Below the pieces are notes generated by a model, which searched no databases, was not told the origin of the DNA, and saw only the letters and a list, made by a program, of their open reading frames with translations. Position numbers and translations under genes: made by a program. 64,000 nt of DNA from Pseudomonadota bacterium (GTDB taxonomy: Bacteria > Desulfobacterota > Desulfovibrionia > Desulfovibrionales > Desulfomicrobiaceae). Shown in pieces: positions 18,119 through 27,407 of this stretch (position 1 is the stretch's first letter; every line of letters starts with the position of its first letter). The stretch is from assembly GCA_018902545.1 (NCBI GenBank), contig JAHIQM010000015.1, positions 310,001 to 374,000 of the forward strand, in the 5' to 3' direction.

Positions 18119-20275
18119 ATGAGTAAGGTCGAAGTTGGCCGATCAAAATCGAGTCTCGCCTCTCGAACAATTTTAGATGTTCCTGCTAATGGGGAGGCTC
18201 TTTTTGCTTTTGTCCTGGCTTTTACGCTTGGCGTGGCGCTTAGGCTGATAGAACTGGAGTACTGGCAGGCGGATCATTTGTTTATTGACGGCGAACCGCT
18301 CATGGCTACCCATGACGCCTATGCTTGGCTGGCGGGAGCCAAGGGAATTGGCAGTTATGTCGATTCAGCCTTGGCGGGGCTCATCCGATTCATACATCAA
18401 ATAACCGGACTGCAACTCGGGACAATAGGTTTTTGGCTGCCGGTATTGACCGTACCCTGGCTCGCGTTGCCCGCCTGTTTGTTGGCGCGGTTCATGCGTA
18501 TGACGGAAGCGGGTGTCATTTTCGCAGTCATGTCAGGTTCAAGTATTGGGTTCCTAGTCCGTACACGGTTGGGATTCTGTGATACGGATCTTCTCGCCCT
18601 GTTTTTTCCGCTGTCTTTTGCCTGTGCCTTGACCGCTTGGTTGATTGTCCAGACTGGACAGAACTGGAAGAGGTCGACAGATGAGTCCGAATTTCATGTC
18701 AAACTTTCGGTTTCTCTAGCGCTCCTGGCAGGAGTTTGTGGTGCGCTGAATTTTCTTACATATACGCAGGGCGGCAGCATTCTTTTGGCTGTGCTCGGCA
18801 TGTCGGCCCTGCTGGGTTTTGGGCTCGCTCCCAAAGGGCAGTTGATGCATGTATGGGCTGTTTTGATATTGGTCTATGCCCTGACTTTCGGTGGCCTGCT
18901 TGGCTTGGCTCTGGCCCTGGCTCTGGCAATGACCTTGATCTTGCGTCCGTTTTTTTTCAAGCAGCACTATGGACTGCTGGCTTTGCTTTTTGCCACCATT
19001 CTGATTTTTTTCTACACTGAACTGCATACGAAGGTGATCACCTATTCCAATATGGTTATAGCCTACGCAAAAACTCAGCCCATAGAAATGGCAAGCAACG
19101 CCAGTTCGTTGCAGTTACCGGATATAGTTCAAAGCGTCCGTGAGGCGCAGAATCTTCAGTGGCTTGTTATGACCGAGCGTATTGCCGGCCATGTTGCCTT
19201 GTTTGTTTTTGGTGTGGTGGGGTATGGCTTTGCAGTTATCCGCAGACCGCAGCTCCTCGTGTTTTTACCTTTTCTTGTTCTTGGTATGGCCAGCGTGACG
19301 CTTGGAAACCGTTTTGCCATGTACGGCGGGGTTACTCTTGGCGTCGGCTTCGGTTTTGGGGTGGCGGAATTGATGCGGCTGCTTGGGCAATCGCAAGGGA
19401 GACGATGGATTGCTCAACTTGCCCTTTGTTGTATCGTTTTCTGGCCGGCGGGAGATATGATGAGCCAGATGCAGCCGGTCACTGTTTTGCCTAGAGTCTA
19501 CGCCCAGACGTTTTTGGATTTGCGCGACAGGGTCGACCCCGACGCCAGGCTTTGGCAGTGGTGGGATTACGGATACGCAGGGCAGTATTACGCGGAACGT
19601 CTGACCTTCGGAGATGGCGGGGCACATGACGGGAAGTGGCTGTACCCGCTGGCCCGTGTGCACAGCACCGACTCCGCGCTCCAGGCTAGCCAGCTTATGA
19701 AGTATGTGACTCAGGCTCAGCGCAAAAATTCCGATAATCCAGACACGGCTTCATATTACTGGTCCAATCCTTTAGCCGGACTTGAACTCATGGGTGCGCC
19801 AGCGGCGAACGCTTTTGTCGAAAATCTTGCTGCGGTTGAAGAGAATTTCTCGGTCGACCTGCCGTCGCAATACCTGGTGCTCTCCTGGGAAAATTTGCGT
19901 CTGGCCAGTTGGATCAGCTATTACGGCAACTGGGATCTGGTTTCAGGTGCGGCCGCCCAAGGCAAGATTCAGCAGGTAAGGGGCGAGGTCAAGGTTGATA
20001 CAACTACTGGAGCTATTCTGGTCAATGAAAGACAGATGCCCGTCGATTCCATCGACGTGGTGGAACAAGGCGGGATTCGGCAATTCGAGTGGCCAAAAAA
20101 TGCGAACGCGCACGTAATTATCAATCAGCTTTCCAAACAGGTTTTCCTGATGGACTCCAAGATGTACAGATCCATGATGGTTCAGATGCTCATTGGGAAC
20201 ACGAAATCTTTCGAGCCCCACTTCGAGCTTGTGGACGACAAATTCCCCTGGACCCGGGTTTACCGAGCCAAATGA
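18119..20275 (+). CDS. pglB: STT3/PglB-type oligosaccharyltransferase
   Basis: A 718-residue inner-membrane enzyme that transfers a preassembled glycan from an undecaprenyl carrier to asparagine of exported proteins. Expected catalytic features are present: D66 in THDAYAWL, R150 with D155 and D157 in TRLGFCDTD, a SVRE segment near 339-342 that may be the EL5 glutamate motif, and WWDYG at 481-485 in the periplasmic domain. The first 460 residues are rich in membrane segments. It starts the run stt3-pglC-pglD-pglE-pglF, with a four-base or closer overlap to pglC. A strongly matched leader (ATGGAGTGT, then TTACATGAG) and repeat R1 lie upstream. Confidence 0.92.
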   Translation: MSKVEVGRSKSSLASRTILDVPANGEALFAFVLAFTLGVALRLIELEYWQADHLFIDGEPLMATHDAYAWLAGAKGIGSYVDSALAGLIRFIHQITGLQLGTIGFWLPVLTVPWLALPACLLARFMRMTEAGVIFAVMSGSSIGFLVRTRLGFCDTDLLALFFPLSFACALTAWLIVQTGQNWKRSTDESEFHVKLSVSLALLAGVCGALNFLTYTQGGSILLAVLGMSALLGFGLAPKGQLMHVWAVLILVYALTFGGLLGLALALALAMTLILRPFFFKQHYGLLALLFATILIFFYTELHTKVITYSNMVIAYAKTQPIEMASNASSLQLPDIVQSVREAQNLQWLVMTERIAGHVALFVFGVVGYGFAVIRRPQLLVFLPFLVLGMASVTLGNRFAMYGGVTLGVGFGFGVAELMRLLGQSQGRRWIAQLALCCIVFWPAGDMMSQMQPVTVLPRVYAQTFLDLRDRVDPDARLWQWWDYGYAGQYYAERLTFGDGGAHDGKWLYPLARVHSTDSALQASQLMKYVTQAQRKNSDNPDTASYYWSNPLAGLELMGAPAANAFVENLAAVEENFSVDLPSQYLVLSWENLRLASWISYYGNWDLVSGAAAQGKIQQVRGEVKVDTTTGAILVNERQMPVDSIDVVEQGGIRQFEWPKNANAHVIINQLSKQVFLMDSKMYRSMMVQMLIGNTKSFEPHFELVDDKFPWTRVYRAK

Positions 20276-20883
20276 TGAAGCGCTTCATGGATGTTATGGT
20301 TTCAGCGGTTGCATTGTGCGTTCTGTTGTCTCCCATGGTCGTGATCGGAATCCTGGTCTGGCTCAAGATGGGGTGGCCGCCTTTTTTTTCGCAGCTCCGA
20401 CCTGGCTTGCACGGCAAACCTTTTACGATGTACAAATTCAGGACAATGAGTGCCAAAAAAGACAGGTTTGGACGGTTGTTGCCTGATGCGGAGAGACTGA
20501 CCTCATTTGGGCGATTTCTGCGTGCGACCTCACTGGATGAATTGCCCGAACTTTGGAATGTTCTTAAGGGCGAAATGAGTCTTGTTGGGCCTCGTCCCCT
20601 GCTGATGGAATACTTGCCTCTATATTCTGCGGAGCAGGCGAGGCGTCATGAAGTTCGCCCGGGCATCACTGGTTGGGCCCAGGTCAATGGTCGTAATGTA
20701 TTGAGTTGGGAGGAAAAATTTGCCTTGGATGTTTGGTATGTTGACAATAAGAGCACCACATTGGACCTGAAAATTTTCTGGATGACACTCCAGGCTGTTT
20801 TCCGCCGGGATGGAATCTCTGCTGCTGGTCACGAAACAATGCCTCGTTTCCAGGGAACAAACGGTATGCGAGGTGACAAATGA
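20272..20883 (+). CDS. pglC: PglC-type initiating sugar-phosphate transferase
   Basis: A 203-residue monotopic phosphoglycosyl transferase that moves a sugar phosphate from a UDP-sugar to undecaprenyl phosphate. It has one N-terminal hydrophobic segment, then MYKFRTM, TSLDELPELWNVLKGEMSLVGPRPL and PGITGWAQVNGRN, all signatures of the family. The small size without extra N-terminal membrane domains is that of PglC, unlike the WbaP-type gene at 37462. Starts are possible at ATG 20272 (overlapping the stt3 stop) or ATG 20275. The neighbouring pglD, pglE and pglF point to UDP-di-N-acetylbacillosamine as substrate. Confidence 0.92.
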   Translation: MMKRFMDVMVSAVALCVLLSPMVVIGILVWLKMGWPPFFSQLRPGLHGKPFTMYKFRTMSAKKDRFGRLLPDAERLTSFGRFLRATSLDELPELWNVLKGEMSLVGPRPLLMEYLPLYSAEQARRHEVRPGITGWAQVNGRNVLSWEEKFALDVWYVDNKSTTLDLKIFWMTLQAVFRRDGISAAGHETMPRFQGTNGMRGDK

Positions 20884-21503
20884 GCGGCACGTATATTTTG
20901 GGTGCCAACGGGCACGGCAGGGTGGTGTTGAGCGTTTTGCGCTCCAACGGGGGTGACGCCCTCGGCTTTTATGATGATGCGCCGGAGTTGAGCGAAGCGA
21001 TCATTTCCGGGCTTTCCGTGCTGGGACGGCTTGAAGATTTCGGCCGGTTGTCGGGTGCGGAGGCCATTATTGGTATTGGTGACTGTAAAGTCAGAAGGAT
21101 GGTTGCGTCTAAATTCCGGGACATTCTCTGGGCTGTTGCCGTACATGCCCATTCCTGGGTCGACCCTTTGTGCACTGTAGCGCTCGGTTCGGTCGTATGC
21201 GCCGGGGCAGTGGTCCAGGTTGGCGCTCAAATAGGGGCTCATTGCATCATCAACACAGGAGCAACTGTGGACCATGATTGCCGGATTGGAAATTTCGTAC
21301 ACATATGCCCAGGAGTTCATTTGGGGGGCAACGTTACTGTCGGGAATGGTTCTTGGCTCGGAATCGGAAGCCAAGTTATCCAGGGTATCACAATCGGGAA
21401 GAACGTCATGGTCGCGGCGGGTGCCACTGTGGTGCGGGACATCTCTGACAATGCCGTGGTCATGGGTACCCCGGCCCGTATTGTGAGGCATCAGTCTTGC
21501 TGA
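20880..21503 (+). CDS. pglD: PglD-type sugar N-acetyltransferase
   Basis: A 207-residue protein with an N-terminal Rossmann-like nucleotide-sugar domain (YILGANGHGRVVLSVLRSNG) and a C-terminal left-handed beta-helix of hexapeptide repeats (GAQIGAHCIINTGATVDHDC and onwards). The His in VDHDC is the likely general base. PglD acetylates UDP-4-amino-sugars to give UDP-N,N'-diacetylbacillosamine using acetyl-CoA. It overlaps pglC by ATGA and is followed by the aminotransferase that supplies its substrate. Confidence 0.9.
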   Translation: MSGTYILGANGHGRVVLSVLRSNGGDALGFYDDAPELSEAIISGLSVLGRLEDFGRLSGAEAIIGIGDCKVRRMVASKFRDILWAVAVHAHSWVDPLCTVALGSVVCAGAVVQVGAQIGAHCIINTGATVDHDCRIGNFVHICPGVHLGGNVTVGNGSWLGIGSQVIQGITIGKNVMVAAGATVVRDISDNAVVMGTPARIVRHQSC

Positions 21504-22696
21504 ACAGCAGAATTGCGCCATGGCCCGCGTTCGCGGAAGACGAACGGGCTGCGGTGGCCCGCGTACTTGAGTCCGGGAAAGTCAATTATTGGACGGGAGA
21601 CGAGTGCCGGCTGTTCGAAACGGAATACGCCGCATATGTTGGTCGCAGGCATGGAATAGCCTTGGCCAACGGCACCTTGGCGCTGGAGTTGGCCTTGCAC
21701 GCTTTTGGTGTTGGGTCGGGTGATGAAGTCGTGACAACCTGCTGGTCCTTCATCGCTTCAGCCAGCTGCGCCGTTGCCAGGGGAGCGGTGCCTGTTTTGG
21801 CGGATGTCGATCCCTTTTCTCGGAACATCACGGCGGAAACCATTGCCCGGGTTCTCACTCCCCGGACAAAGGCAATCATCTGCGTGCATTTGGTTGGGTG
21901 GCCGTGTGACATGGACCCCATCATGGAATTGGCCCGCAAGCACGATCTTGTCGTCATCGAGGACTGCGCCCAGGCCCATGGTGCCCGGTACAAGGGGATG
22001 CCTGTGGGCTCTTTCGGCCACGCTGCTGCATTTTCCTTTTGTCAGGACAAGATCATCACTACTGGCGGTGAAGGAGGCATGCTCCTTTTGGATGATGAGC
22101 ATGCCTGGAAACGCGCCTGGGCATACAAGGATCACGGCAAGAGTTGGGACGCAGTATATAGCAGGGAAGAACCGGCGGGCTTTCGCTGGTTGCACGAATC
22201 CTTTGGCTCCAATTGGCGGATGACCGAAATGCAAGCGGCTATCGGACGTATTCAGCTCGGGAAGCTCGATACCTGGGTTTGCTTCCGCAGGAAAAATGCA
22301 GAGTATTTGGCGCGGAGGTTGTCCTCATTGCCTTGGGTGAAAGTATCCGAGCCTGGAAAGGATTTTTTTCATTCCTACTATAAATTTTACCTGACGTTGG
22401 ATGCCGCTGGGTTTCGCGAAGGTTGGGATCGGGACCGGATTGTCGCTAAGATCAACGCGCAAGGAATGCCTTGCTTGGCAGGTATCTGCCCTGAGATCTA
22501 CCGCGAACAGGCTTTTGTGCAAATCGGGCTGGGCCCTGCTGCAAGTTTGCCAGTTGCCAATGACTTGGGCCAAAGAAGTATTCTTTTGCTCGTTCACCCG
22601 ACAATTTCTTCCGAAGATATTGAAGGGTATGCCGAGGTGGTCGGCGGTGTTTTAAAAAAAGCCATGCGAAGTGCGACCTCCGGCAGCATACAATGA
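21497..22696 (+). CDS. pglE: PglE-type sugar aminotransferase (DegT/DnrJ/EryC1)
   Basis: A 399-residue PLP enzyme. The family landmarks are ANGTLALELALHAFGVG, VVIEDCAQAHGARYKG and FSFCQDKIITTGGEGGM, where the Lys forms the Schiff base. PglE aminates the UDP-4-keto-6-deoxy-GlcNAc made by PglF. It starts at TTG 21497, overlapping the pglD stop; no better in-frame start is near. It ends with a four-base overlap to pglF, so the unit is tightly coupled. Confidence 0.9.
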   Translation: MLNSRIAPWPAFAEDERAAVARVLESGKVNYWTGDECRLFETEYAAYVGRRHGIALANGTLALELALHAFGVGSGDEVVTTCWSFIASASCAVARGAVPVLADVDPFSRNITAETIARVLTPRTKAIICVHLVGWPCDMDPIMELARKHDLVVIEDCAQAHGARYKGMPVGSFGHAAAFSFCQDKIITTGGEGGMLLLDDEHAWKRAWAYKDHGKSWDAVYSREEPAGFRWLHESFGSNWRMTEMQAAIGRIQLGKLDTWVCFRRKNAEYLARRLSSLPWVKVSEPGKDFFHSYYKFYLTLDAAGFREGWDRDRIVAKINAQGMPCLAGICPEIYREQAFVQIGLGPAASLPVANDLGQRSILLLVHPTISSEDIEGYAEVVGGVLKKAMRSATSGSIQ

Positions 22697-24567
22697 ATTT
22701 TTGGTGCAATAAAAATCTCTACCTCATGCTCCTTGGCGAGAGCGGGCTGTTTGCTCTGGCTCTGATTCTGGCTTATGGTCTGCGTTTTGAGTTCGAAATT
22801 TCTCCGGAATTCTTTCTCCAGATGTTGAGGATGATGCCCGCCGCCGTGGGCCTGAAGCTGGCCTTTTTCTGGGTCTGCGGCCTGTATCGGGGCATGTGGC
22901 GCTATACCGGTCTGGCCGACTTGTGGAAGATCGGGCGGGCGGTGTTTATGGCCGAGGTGGCGCTGATCATCTATGTCGCGTTCACGTCGCATTTTCAGGG
23001 CCATCCGCGCTCCGTTTTTATCCTGGACCCGCTGTTGGCCTTTGTTTTCGCTTGTGGGGCGAGGGTTTTGATACGTTCTCTATACGAGGCTTCCGCGCAG
23101 CCGAAAGATTGGTTGTTTGCCCTGCTGCCCGAGAGGTTCTGCGCACCCGCCCTCGGCATCAGGGCGCTCATTGTCGGGGCTGACGATGATGGTGCGCGCA
23201 TTGCCAAGGAAATCCTGGAAGTTCGAGATTCCGGGCTGCTCCTGGTGGGCTTTGTGGATGACGACCCGGTCCGGATCGGACGCAATATCCATGGCCTGCC
23301 CGTCTATGGGCCGCTGGCGGCGCTGGTGAGCGTGGCCCAGATGACCCGCGCCGAGGAGATATTGGTCAGCGCGGGTCAGGCCGGCGGTCATCTGCGGGAG
23401 ATCGTGGACGCCTGCGAGGCGGCCCAGCTGCGCATCAAGAAACTGCCCGCGCTGGCCGACATCGCCAGCGGCAAGGTCTCGGTCAAGGCGCTGCGCGACG
23501 TGCGCTACGAGGACCTGCTCGGCCGCGAGGAAGTGCACCTGGACGAGGCTGGGATCAAGGGCTACCTTGAGGACAAGGTGGTGCTGGTCAGCGGGGCCGG
23601 GGGGTCCATCGGCTCGGAGCTCTGCCGCCAGATCATCCGATTCAATCCGCGCCTGCTCGTGCTTTTCGATGCCGGTGAAGAGAACCTGTACTCCATCGAG
23701 ATGGAGCTTCTGCACCAGCATGGGTTCACGCGTTATGTCACGGTGCTGGGGCAGGTGCAGGACGCTGCTCTGGTGGACACGGTTTTTGCGGCCCGGCAAC
23801 CGCAGGTCGTGTTCCATGCCGCGGCCTACAAGCATGTGCCCATGCTCGAATGCAACCCGTGGCAGGCTGTGACCAATAACATCCTGGGTTCGCGCACGGT
23901 CATGGAGGCCTCGGTCCGGCACGGTGTCCGGCGTTTTGTGCTCGTGTCCACGGACAAGGCCGTGCGCCCGACCAACGTCATGGGCGCGTCCAAGCGCGTG
24001 GCGGAGCTGCTCATGCATGGCTTTCAAGGCGCGGGGACGACGTTCATGGCCGTGCGGTTCGGCAATGTGCTCGGCTCGTCGGGCTCGGTCATCCCGCTCT
24101 TCCGCAGCCAGATCGAACGCGGCGGCCCGGTCACGGTCACCCACCCAGAAGTGACCCGCTACTTCATGACCATCCCCGAAGCGGCCCAACTCATCGTCCA
24201 GGCCGGTGCCCTGGGGCAGGGCGGAGAGATTTTCGTGCTCAAGATGGGCCAGCCCGTGCGCATCGCCGAACTGGCCCGGGATCTCATCGTGCTTTCAGGC
24301 AAGGATCCTTCTGAGATCGAGATCAAGTTCACGGGCTTGCGACCGGGGGAAAAACTTTACGAGGAGCTCATCACCGCCGGTGAGGACGTGCTCGAGACCG
24401 GGCACGACAAGATCATGGTGCTGCGCTCCGGCAGGGATGGCGTCGGCCAGGATGAGACGCTGGATGCGTTGTTCGAGGCGACGCGCCGTTTTGATGTGGA
24501 CGGCGTGCGACGAGAGCTTGAGAGTCTGGTCCCCGAATATTCTCCTGCGAATGATGCGAGTGAGTGA
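22693..24567 (+). CDS. pglF: PglF-type UDP-GlcNAc 4,6-dehydratase
   Basis: A 624-residue CapD/PglF/WbpM-class protein. It has four N-terminal membrane segments (within residues 1-150), a first Rossmann-like region (ALIVGADDDGARIAKEIL) and a C-terminal SDR with VSGAGGSIGSELCRQI. The active-site stretch STDKAVRPTNVMGASK has Met in place of the usual Tyr, as in this family. It forms UDP-4-keto-6-deoxy-GlcNAc, the first step of bacillosamine synthesis. It closes the stt3-pglC-pglD-pglE-pglF unit. Confidence 0.92.
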   Translation: MNFWCNKNLYLMLLGESGLFALALILAYGLRFEFEISPEFFLQMLRMMPAAVGLKLAFFWVCGLYRGMWRYTGLADLWKIGRAVFMAEVALIIYVAFTSHFQGHPRSVFILDPLLAFVFACGARVLIRSLYEASAQPKDWLFALLPERFCAPALGIRALIVGADDDGARIAKEILEVRDSGLLLVGFVDDDPVRIGRNIHGLPVYGPLAALVSVAQMTRAEEILVSAGQAGGHLREIVDACEAAQLRIKKLPALADIASGKVSVKALRDVRYEDLLGREEVHLDEAGIKGYLEDKVVLVSGAGGSIGSELCRQIIRFNPRLLVLFDAGEENLYSIEMELLHQHGFTRYVTVLGQVQDAALVDTVFAARQPQVVFHAAAYKHVPMLECNPWQAVTNNILGSRTVMEASVRHGVRRFVLVSTDKAVRPTNVMGASKRVAELLMHGFQGAGTTFMAVRFGNVLGSSGSVIPLFRSQIERGGPVTVTHPEVTRYFMTIPEAAQLIVQAGALGQGGEIFVLKMGQPVRIAELARDLIVLSGKDPSEIEIKFTGLRPGEKLYEELITAGEDVLETGHDKIMVLRSGRDGVGQDETLDALFEATRRFDVDGVRRELESLVPEYSPANDASE

Positions 24568-24670
24568 ACACTGCTGGTGGAAAGTGATCCTGAAATTCGG
24601 TTATTCTGGATTTTGTCTTGATTGTCGACTTCCGGAATACTAGGGGAATCCTCTGTTTCAACGTTTCTTA

Positions 24671-25294
24671 ATGAAATACATGCACACACCAAAATCTCCC
24701 AACACAGTCAGTTATCGCGGCAAGATAGACCGTCAGGCACGTGAAAAGCTCAATCGTCACCCGGCAAAGGTCTTTTGGTTCACCGGGCTTTCGGGCTCCG
24801 GCAAATCAACCTTGGCTCATCTGGTGGAGGAAGCGCTCCATGGGCAAGGCATACGAACCTACGTGTTTGACGGCGACAATGTCCGGCACGGCCTGTGCGG
24901 GGATCTGAGCTTCTCGCCCGAGGCGAGGGCCGAAAATTTGCGGCGCATTGCGGAGATGGTCAAACTGTTCCTCGATGCCGGCACTCTGTGCCTGACCGCA
25001 TTTATCTCTCCCCTGGAAGGAGACCGTGAAAAGGTGCGGCGCATCATTGGCGAGCACGATTTTTTTGAGATATATGTCAAATGCCCTATTGAAGTTTGTG
25101 AAGAGCGGGATGTCAAAGGGCTCTACAAACTAGCCAGGGCCGGGAAAATTCAGAACTACACGGGGGTGTCCGCTCCATACGACGAACCCCGTAACCCCGC
25201 GTTGGTGCTTGAAACCGACAAGTGCACGATTAATGATTGCGTGCAGGATGTTGTGGATTTTGTGCTCGAGACGCTGAACGCGGAGCGGCAATGA
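24671..25294 (+). CDS. cysC: Adenylylsulfate (APS) kinase
   Basis: A 207-residue kinase that phosphorylates APS to PAPS. It has the P-loop GLSGSGKST, DGDNVRHGL and the FISPLEGDRE segment of APS kinases. It overlaps cysQ by ATGA, so both are made together. Sulfate reducers obtain APS from ATP sulfurylase for respiration and do not need PAPS for that; PAPS is the donor for sulfotransferases. The setting among glycan genes suggests supply for a sulfated glycan, although no sulfotransferase was recognised in the window. Confidence 0.93.
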   Translation: MKYMHTPKSPNTVSYRGKIDRQAREKLNRHPAKVFWFTGLSGSGKSTLAHLVEEALHGQGIRTYVFDGDNVRHGLCGDLSFSPEARAENLRRIAEMVKLFLDAGTLCLTAFISPLEGDREKVRRIIGEHDFFEIYVKCPIEVCEERDVKGLYKLARAGKIQNYTGVSAPYDEPRNPALVLETDKCTINDCVQDVVDFVLETLNAERQ

Positions 25295-26091
25295 AGATTG
25301 ACGTTCGATCCTGTCTGTATGTTGCCATTCCCGCGGCCTTGGAAGCGGGGCTGGCCATCATGGCGGTATATGAGAGCGCAGCGTGCACCGTTGAACTCAA
25401 GTCCGACAATTCGCCGCTGACGTGTGCGGATAAGGCGTCGCATGACGTGATCATGCGCTTCTTGAAGGAGACGCCGTATCCGGTCCTGAGCGAAGAGGGG
25501 CGGTCTATTCCCTATGCAGAGCGCAGGGAATGGAATCCGTTTTGGATCGTAGATCCGCTGGACGGGACCAAGGAATTTATCAAACGCAATGGGGAGTTCA
25601 CGGTCAACATCGCCCTGGTTCACGATGCGGTGCCGGTATGTGGGGTCATTTTTGTGCCCGTAACCGGCCTTTTGTATTTCGGTGCGCAAGGTCTGGGCTC
25701 ATTTCGCAGCGAGATGGCTGGAAAACATCCGGGCCTTGACGCGGTGCTGGTCAGTTCCACCCGCCTGCCCCAACCTTATGATCGAACGAGTTACGTGATC
25801 ATGGGATCGCGATCGCACGGCTCGCCGGAGCTGGAAGAATTTGTCGCAAAGGCGCGCAGTGAACACGCCCAGGTTGAACTCGTTCCGGCGGGCAGCTCGC
25901 TTAAAATCTGCCGCGTGACGGAAGGCTCGGCGGATGTCTATCCGCGTCTGGGACCAACCATGGAGTGGGACACTGCGGCCGGTCACGCCATCGCCAAGTT
26001 TGCTGGCAAGGATTTGACTTGCTGGGAGACAGGGGCGGAGCTTGCATACAACAAGGAAAATTTGCACAATCCGTGGTTTGTGGTGCGGTGA
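25291..26091 (+). CDS. cysQ: 3'(2'),5'-bisphosphate nucleotidase
   Basis: A 266-residue member of the inositol monophosphatase superfamily with the metal-binding DPLDGTKEF and WDTAAGHAI motifs. CysQ hydrolyses PAP, the product of sulfotransferases, to AMP. The ORF-track start at 25237 lies inside cysC; ATG 25291 overlaps the cysC stop. Gene pair and coupling imply active PAPS turnover. Confidence 0.92.
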   Translation: MKIDVRSCLYVAIPAALEAGLAIMAVYESAACTVELKSDNSPLTCADKASHDVIMRFLKETPYPVLSEEGRSIPYAERREWNPFWIVDPLDGTKEFIKRNGEFTVNIALVHDAVPVCGVIFVPVTGLLYFGAQGLGSFRSEMAGKHPGLDAVLVSSTRLPQPYDRTSYVIMGSRSHGSPELEEFVAKARSEHAQVELVPAGSSLKICRVTEGSADVYPRLGPTMEWDTAAGHAIAKFAGKDLTCWETGAELAYNKENLHNPWFVVR

Positions 26092-26339
26092 TCAGTTATT
26101 TTCGTTTCGGATTGCGGAGATGTCTTAATACTGCTTGCATTCTCCCCTCTTTTTCGATCATGTCCGACAAAATCTCTTTTTTCATAAAAAACAGTCAATA
26201 AGGCGAAGTTTGTCTTACGGTTCATTAAGAGATTGACGCCGCCGTTGACGCATGGTTTACGCTGTTTCCGATTTTAAACTATTCTTAACGCGCAGGCTGC
26301 GAGTTTGTTTAGAGATCAAAATATTTTTTTGGCCTATTA
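26092..26339. other. Intergenic stretch with no recognised gene
   Basis: Together with repeat R2 this makes a gap of more than 400 bases between cysQ and rmlA. Both strands were read and only short frames were found, without ribosome-binding sites. Nothing recognisable is present before R2. Confidence 0.6.
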
Positions 26340-26490
26340 TGACGTCACTGCAAAACGTCGTCATCCCCTTGAAGAAGGGGATCCACGCTTTTTAACTATC
26401 TTAAAAAGAATGGATTTCACGCGTAGGCTGACATAGCCCGCATTCGCGGGAATGACACTCAGGCTCGTTCGAGACTTTTTGTAGTTATTA
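26340..26490. repeat. Palindromic intergenic repeat, copy R2
   Basis: Begins TGACGTCACTGCAAAA, then GTCGTCATCCCCTTGAAG and AAAAAGAATGGATTTC, with about 20 extra bases before the CGCGGGAATGAC arm. The right terminal repeat (GACTTTTTGTAGTTATTA) has decayed. It ends about 30 bases before the rmlA start. Confidence 0.8.
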
Positions 26491-26519
26491 TTATGTGCCG
26501 ATTATATGGAGTGTATTAC

Positions 26520-27404
26520 GTGAGTTCACAGCGAAAAGGTATTATTCTTGCCGGAGGATCCGGGACACGGCTTTATCCTCTGACCAAGGGCGTGAGCAAA
26601 CAGCTTATGCCTGTATATGATAAACCCATGATTTATTACCCGTTAAGCACGCTTATGCTTGCGGGAATACGTGATATCCTTATTATTTCCACACCGGTGG
26701 ACCTTCCGTTCTTCGAACGCTTGCTCTGTGACGGCAGTCAGTGGGGGCTCTCTCTCACGTACGCCCAGCAGCCATCTCCAGATGGCTTGGCGCAGGCATT
26801 TTTGATTGGCGAGAAATTTCTTGGTAATGCACATTCTGCACTGGTTTTGGGGGATAATATTTTTTTTGGACACACATTGTCCGAAAAGTTGCGCCGGGCC
26901 ACGGCCCGCACGCAAGGAGCCACTGTTTTCGGCTATCATGTTTCTGATCCCAGGGCGTATGGCGTGGCCGGATTCGACAAGGAGGGCAATGTCACCTCTC
27001 TGGAGGAAAAGCCCGAAAAACCCAAATCCAACCATGCGGTTACAGGGCTTTATTTTTACGACAATCAGGTCGTGGATATCGCCAAGTCCATCAAGCCGTC
27101 GCCTCGCGGGGAGTTGGAGATCACAGACGTGAACCGTCGTTATCTGGAAATGGGGAGTCTGTGCCTGGAAAAATTGGGTCGAGGCAGCGCCTGGCTTGAT
27201 ACGGGAACTCATGATAGTCTGCTGGAAGCCTCCCTTTTCGTACAAACAATTGAAAAACGGCAAGGCCTCAAGATCGCTTGTCCTGAGGAAATCGCCTATC
27301 GTCAAGGTTTCATTGATGCGGAGCAGCTCTGCAAACTGGGCGAAGAGCAAAAAAAGAGCGGGTATGGCATGTATTTGCTTAATCTGCTTGTGAGTGGGGA
27401 ATAG
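26520..27404 (+). CDS. rmlA: Glucose-1-phosphate thymidylyltransferase
   Basis: A 294-residue nucleotidyltransferase making dTDP-glucose, with [20 protein letters not shown] and [15 protein letters not shown] 26520 is preferred over the ORF-track ATG 26493: GGAG lies upstream, the domain begins there, and the leader ATGGAGTGTATTACGTGAG resembles that of stt3. It begins the rmlA-rmlC-rmlB unit. Confidence 0.94.
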   Translation: MSSQRKGIILAGGSGTRLYPLTKGVSKQLMPVYDKPMIYYPLSTLMLAGIRDILIISTPVDLPFFERLLCDGSQWGLSLTYAQQPSPDGLAQAFLIGEKFLGNAHSALVLGDNIFFGHTLSEKLRRATARTQGATVFGYHVSDPRAYGVAGFDKEGNVTSLEEKPEKPKSNHAVTGLYFYDNQVVDIAKSIKPSPRGELEITDVNRRYLEMGSLCLEKLGRGSAWLDTGTHDSLLEASLFVQTIEKRQGLKIACPEEIAYRQGFIDAEQLCKLGEEQKKSGYGMYLLNLLVSGE

Positions 27405-27407
27405 GCA

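Noticed and set aside
23080-24189. 369-codon minus-strand ORF opposite pglF
   Set aside because: Antisense shadow of a well-recognised SDR; composition is rich in His, Arg and Gly and has no recognisable domain.
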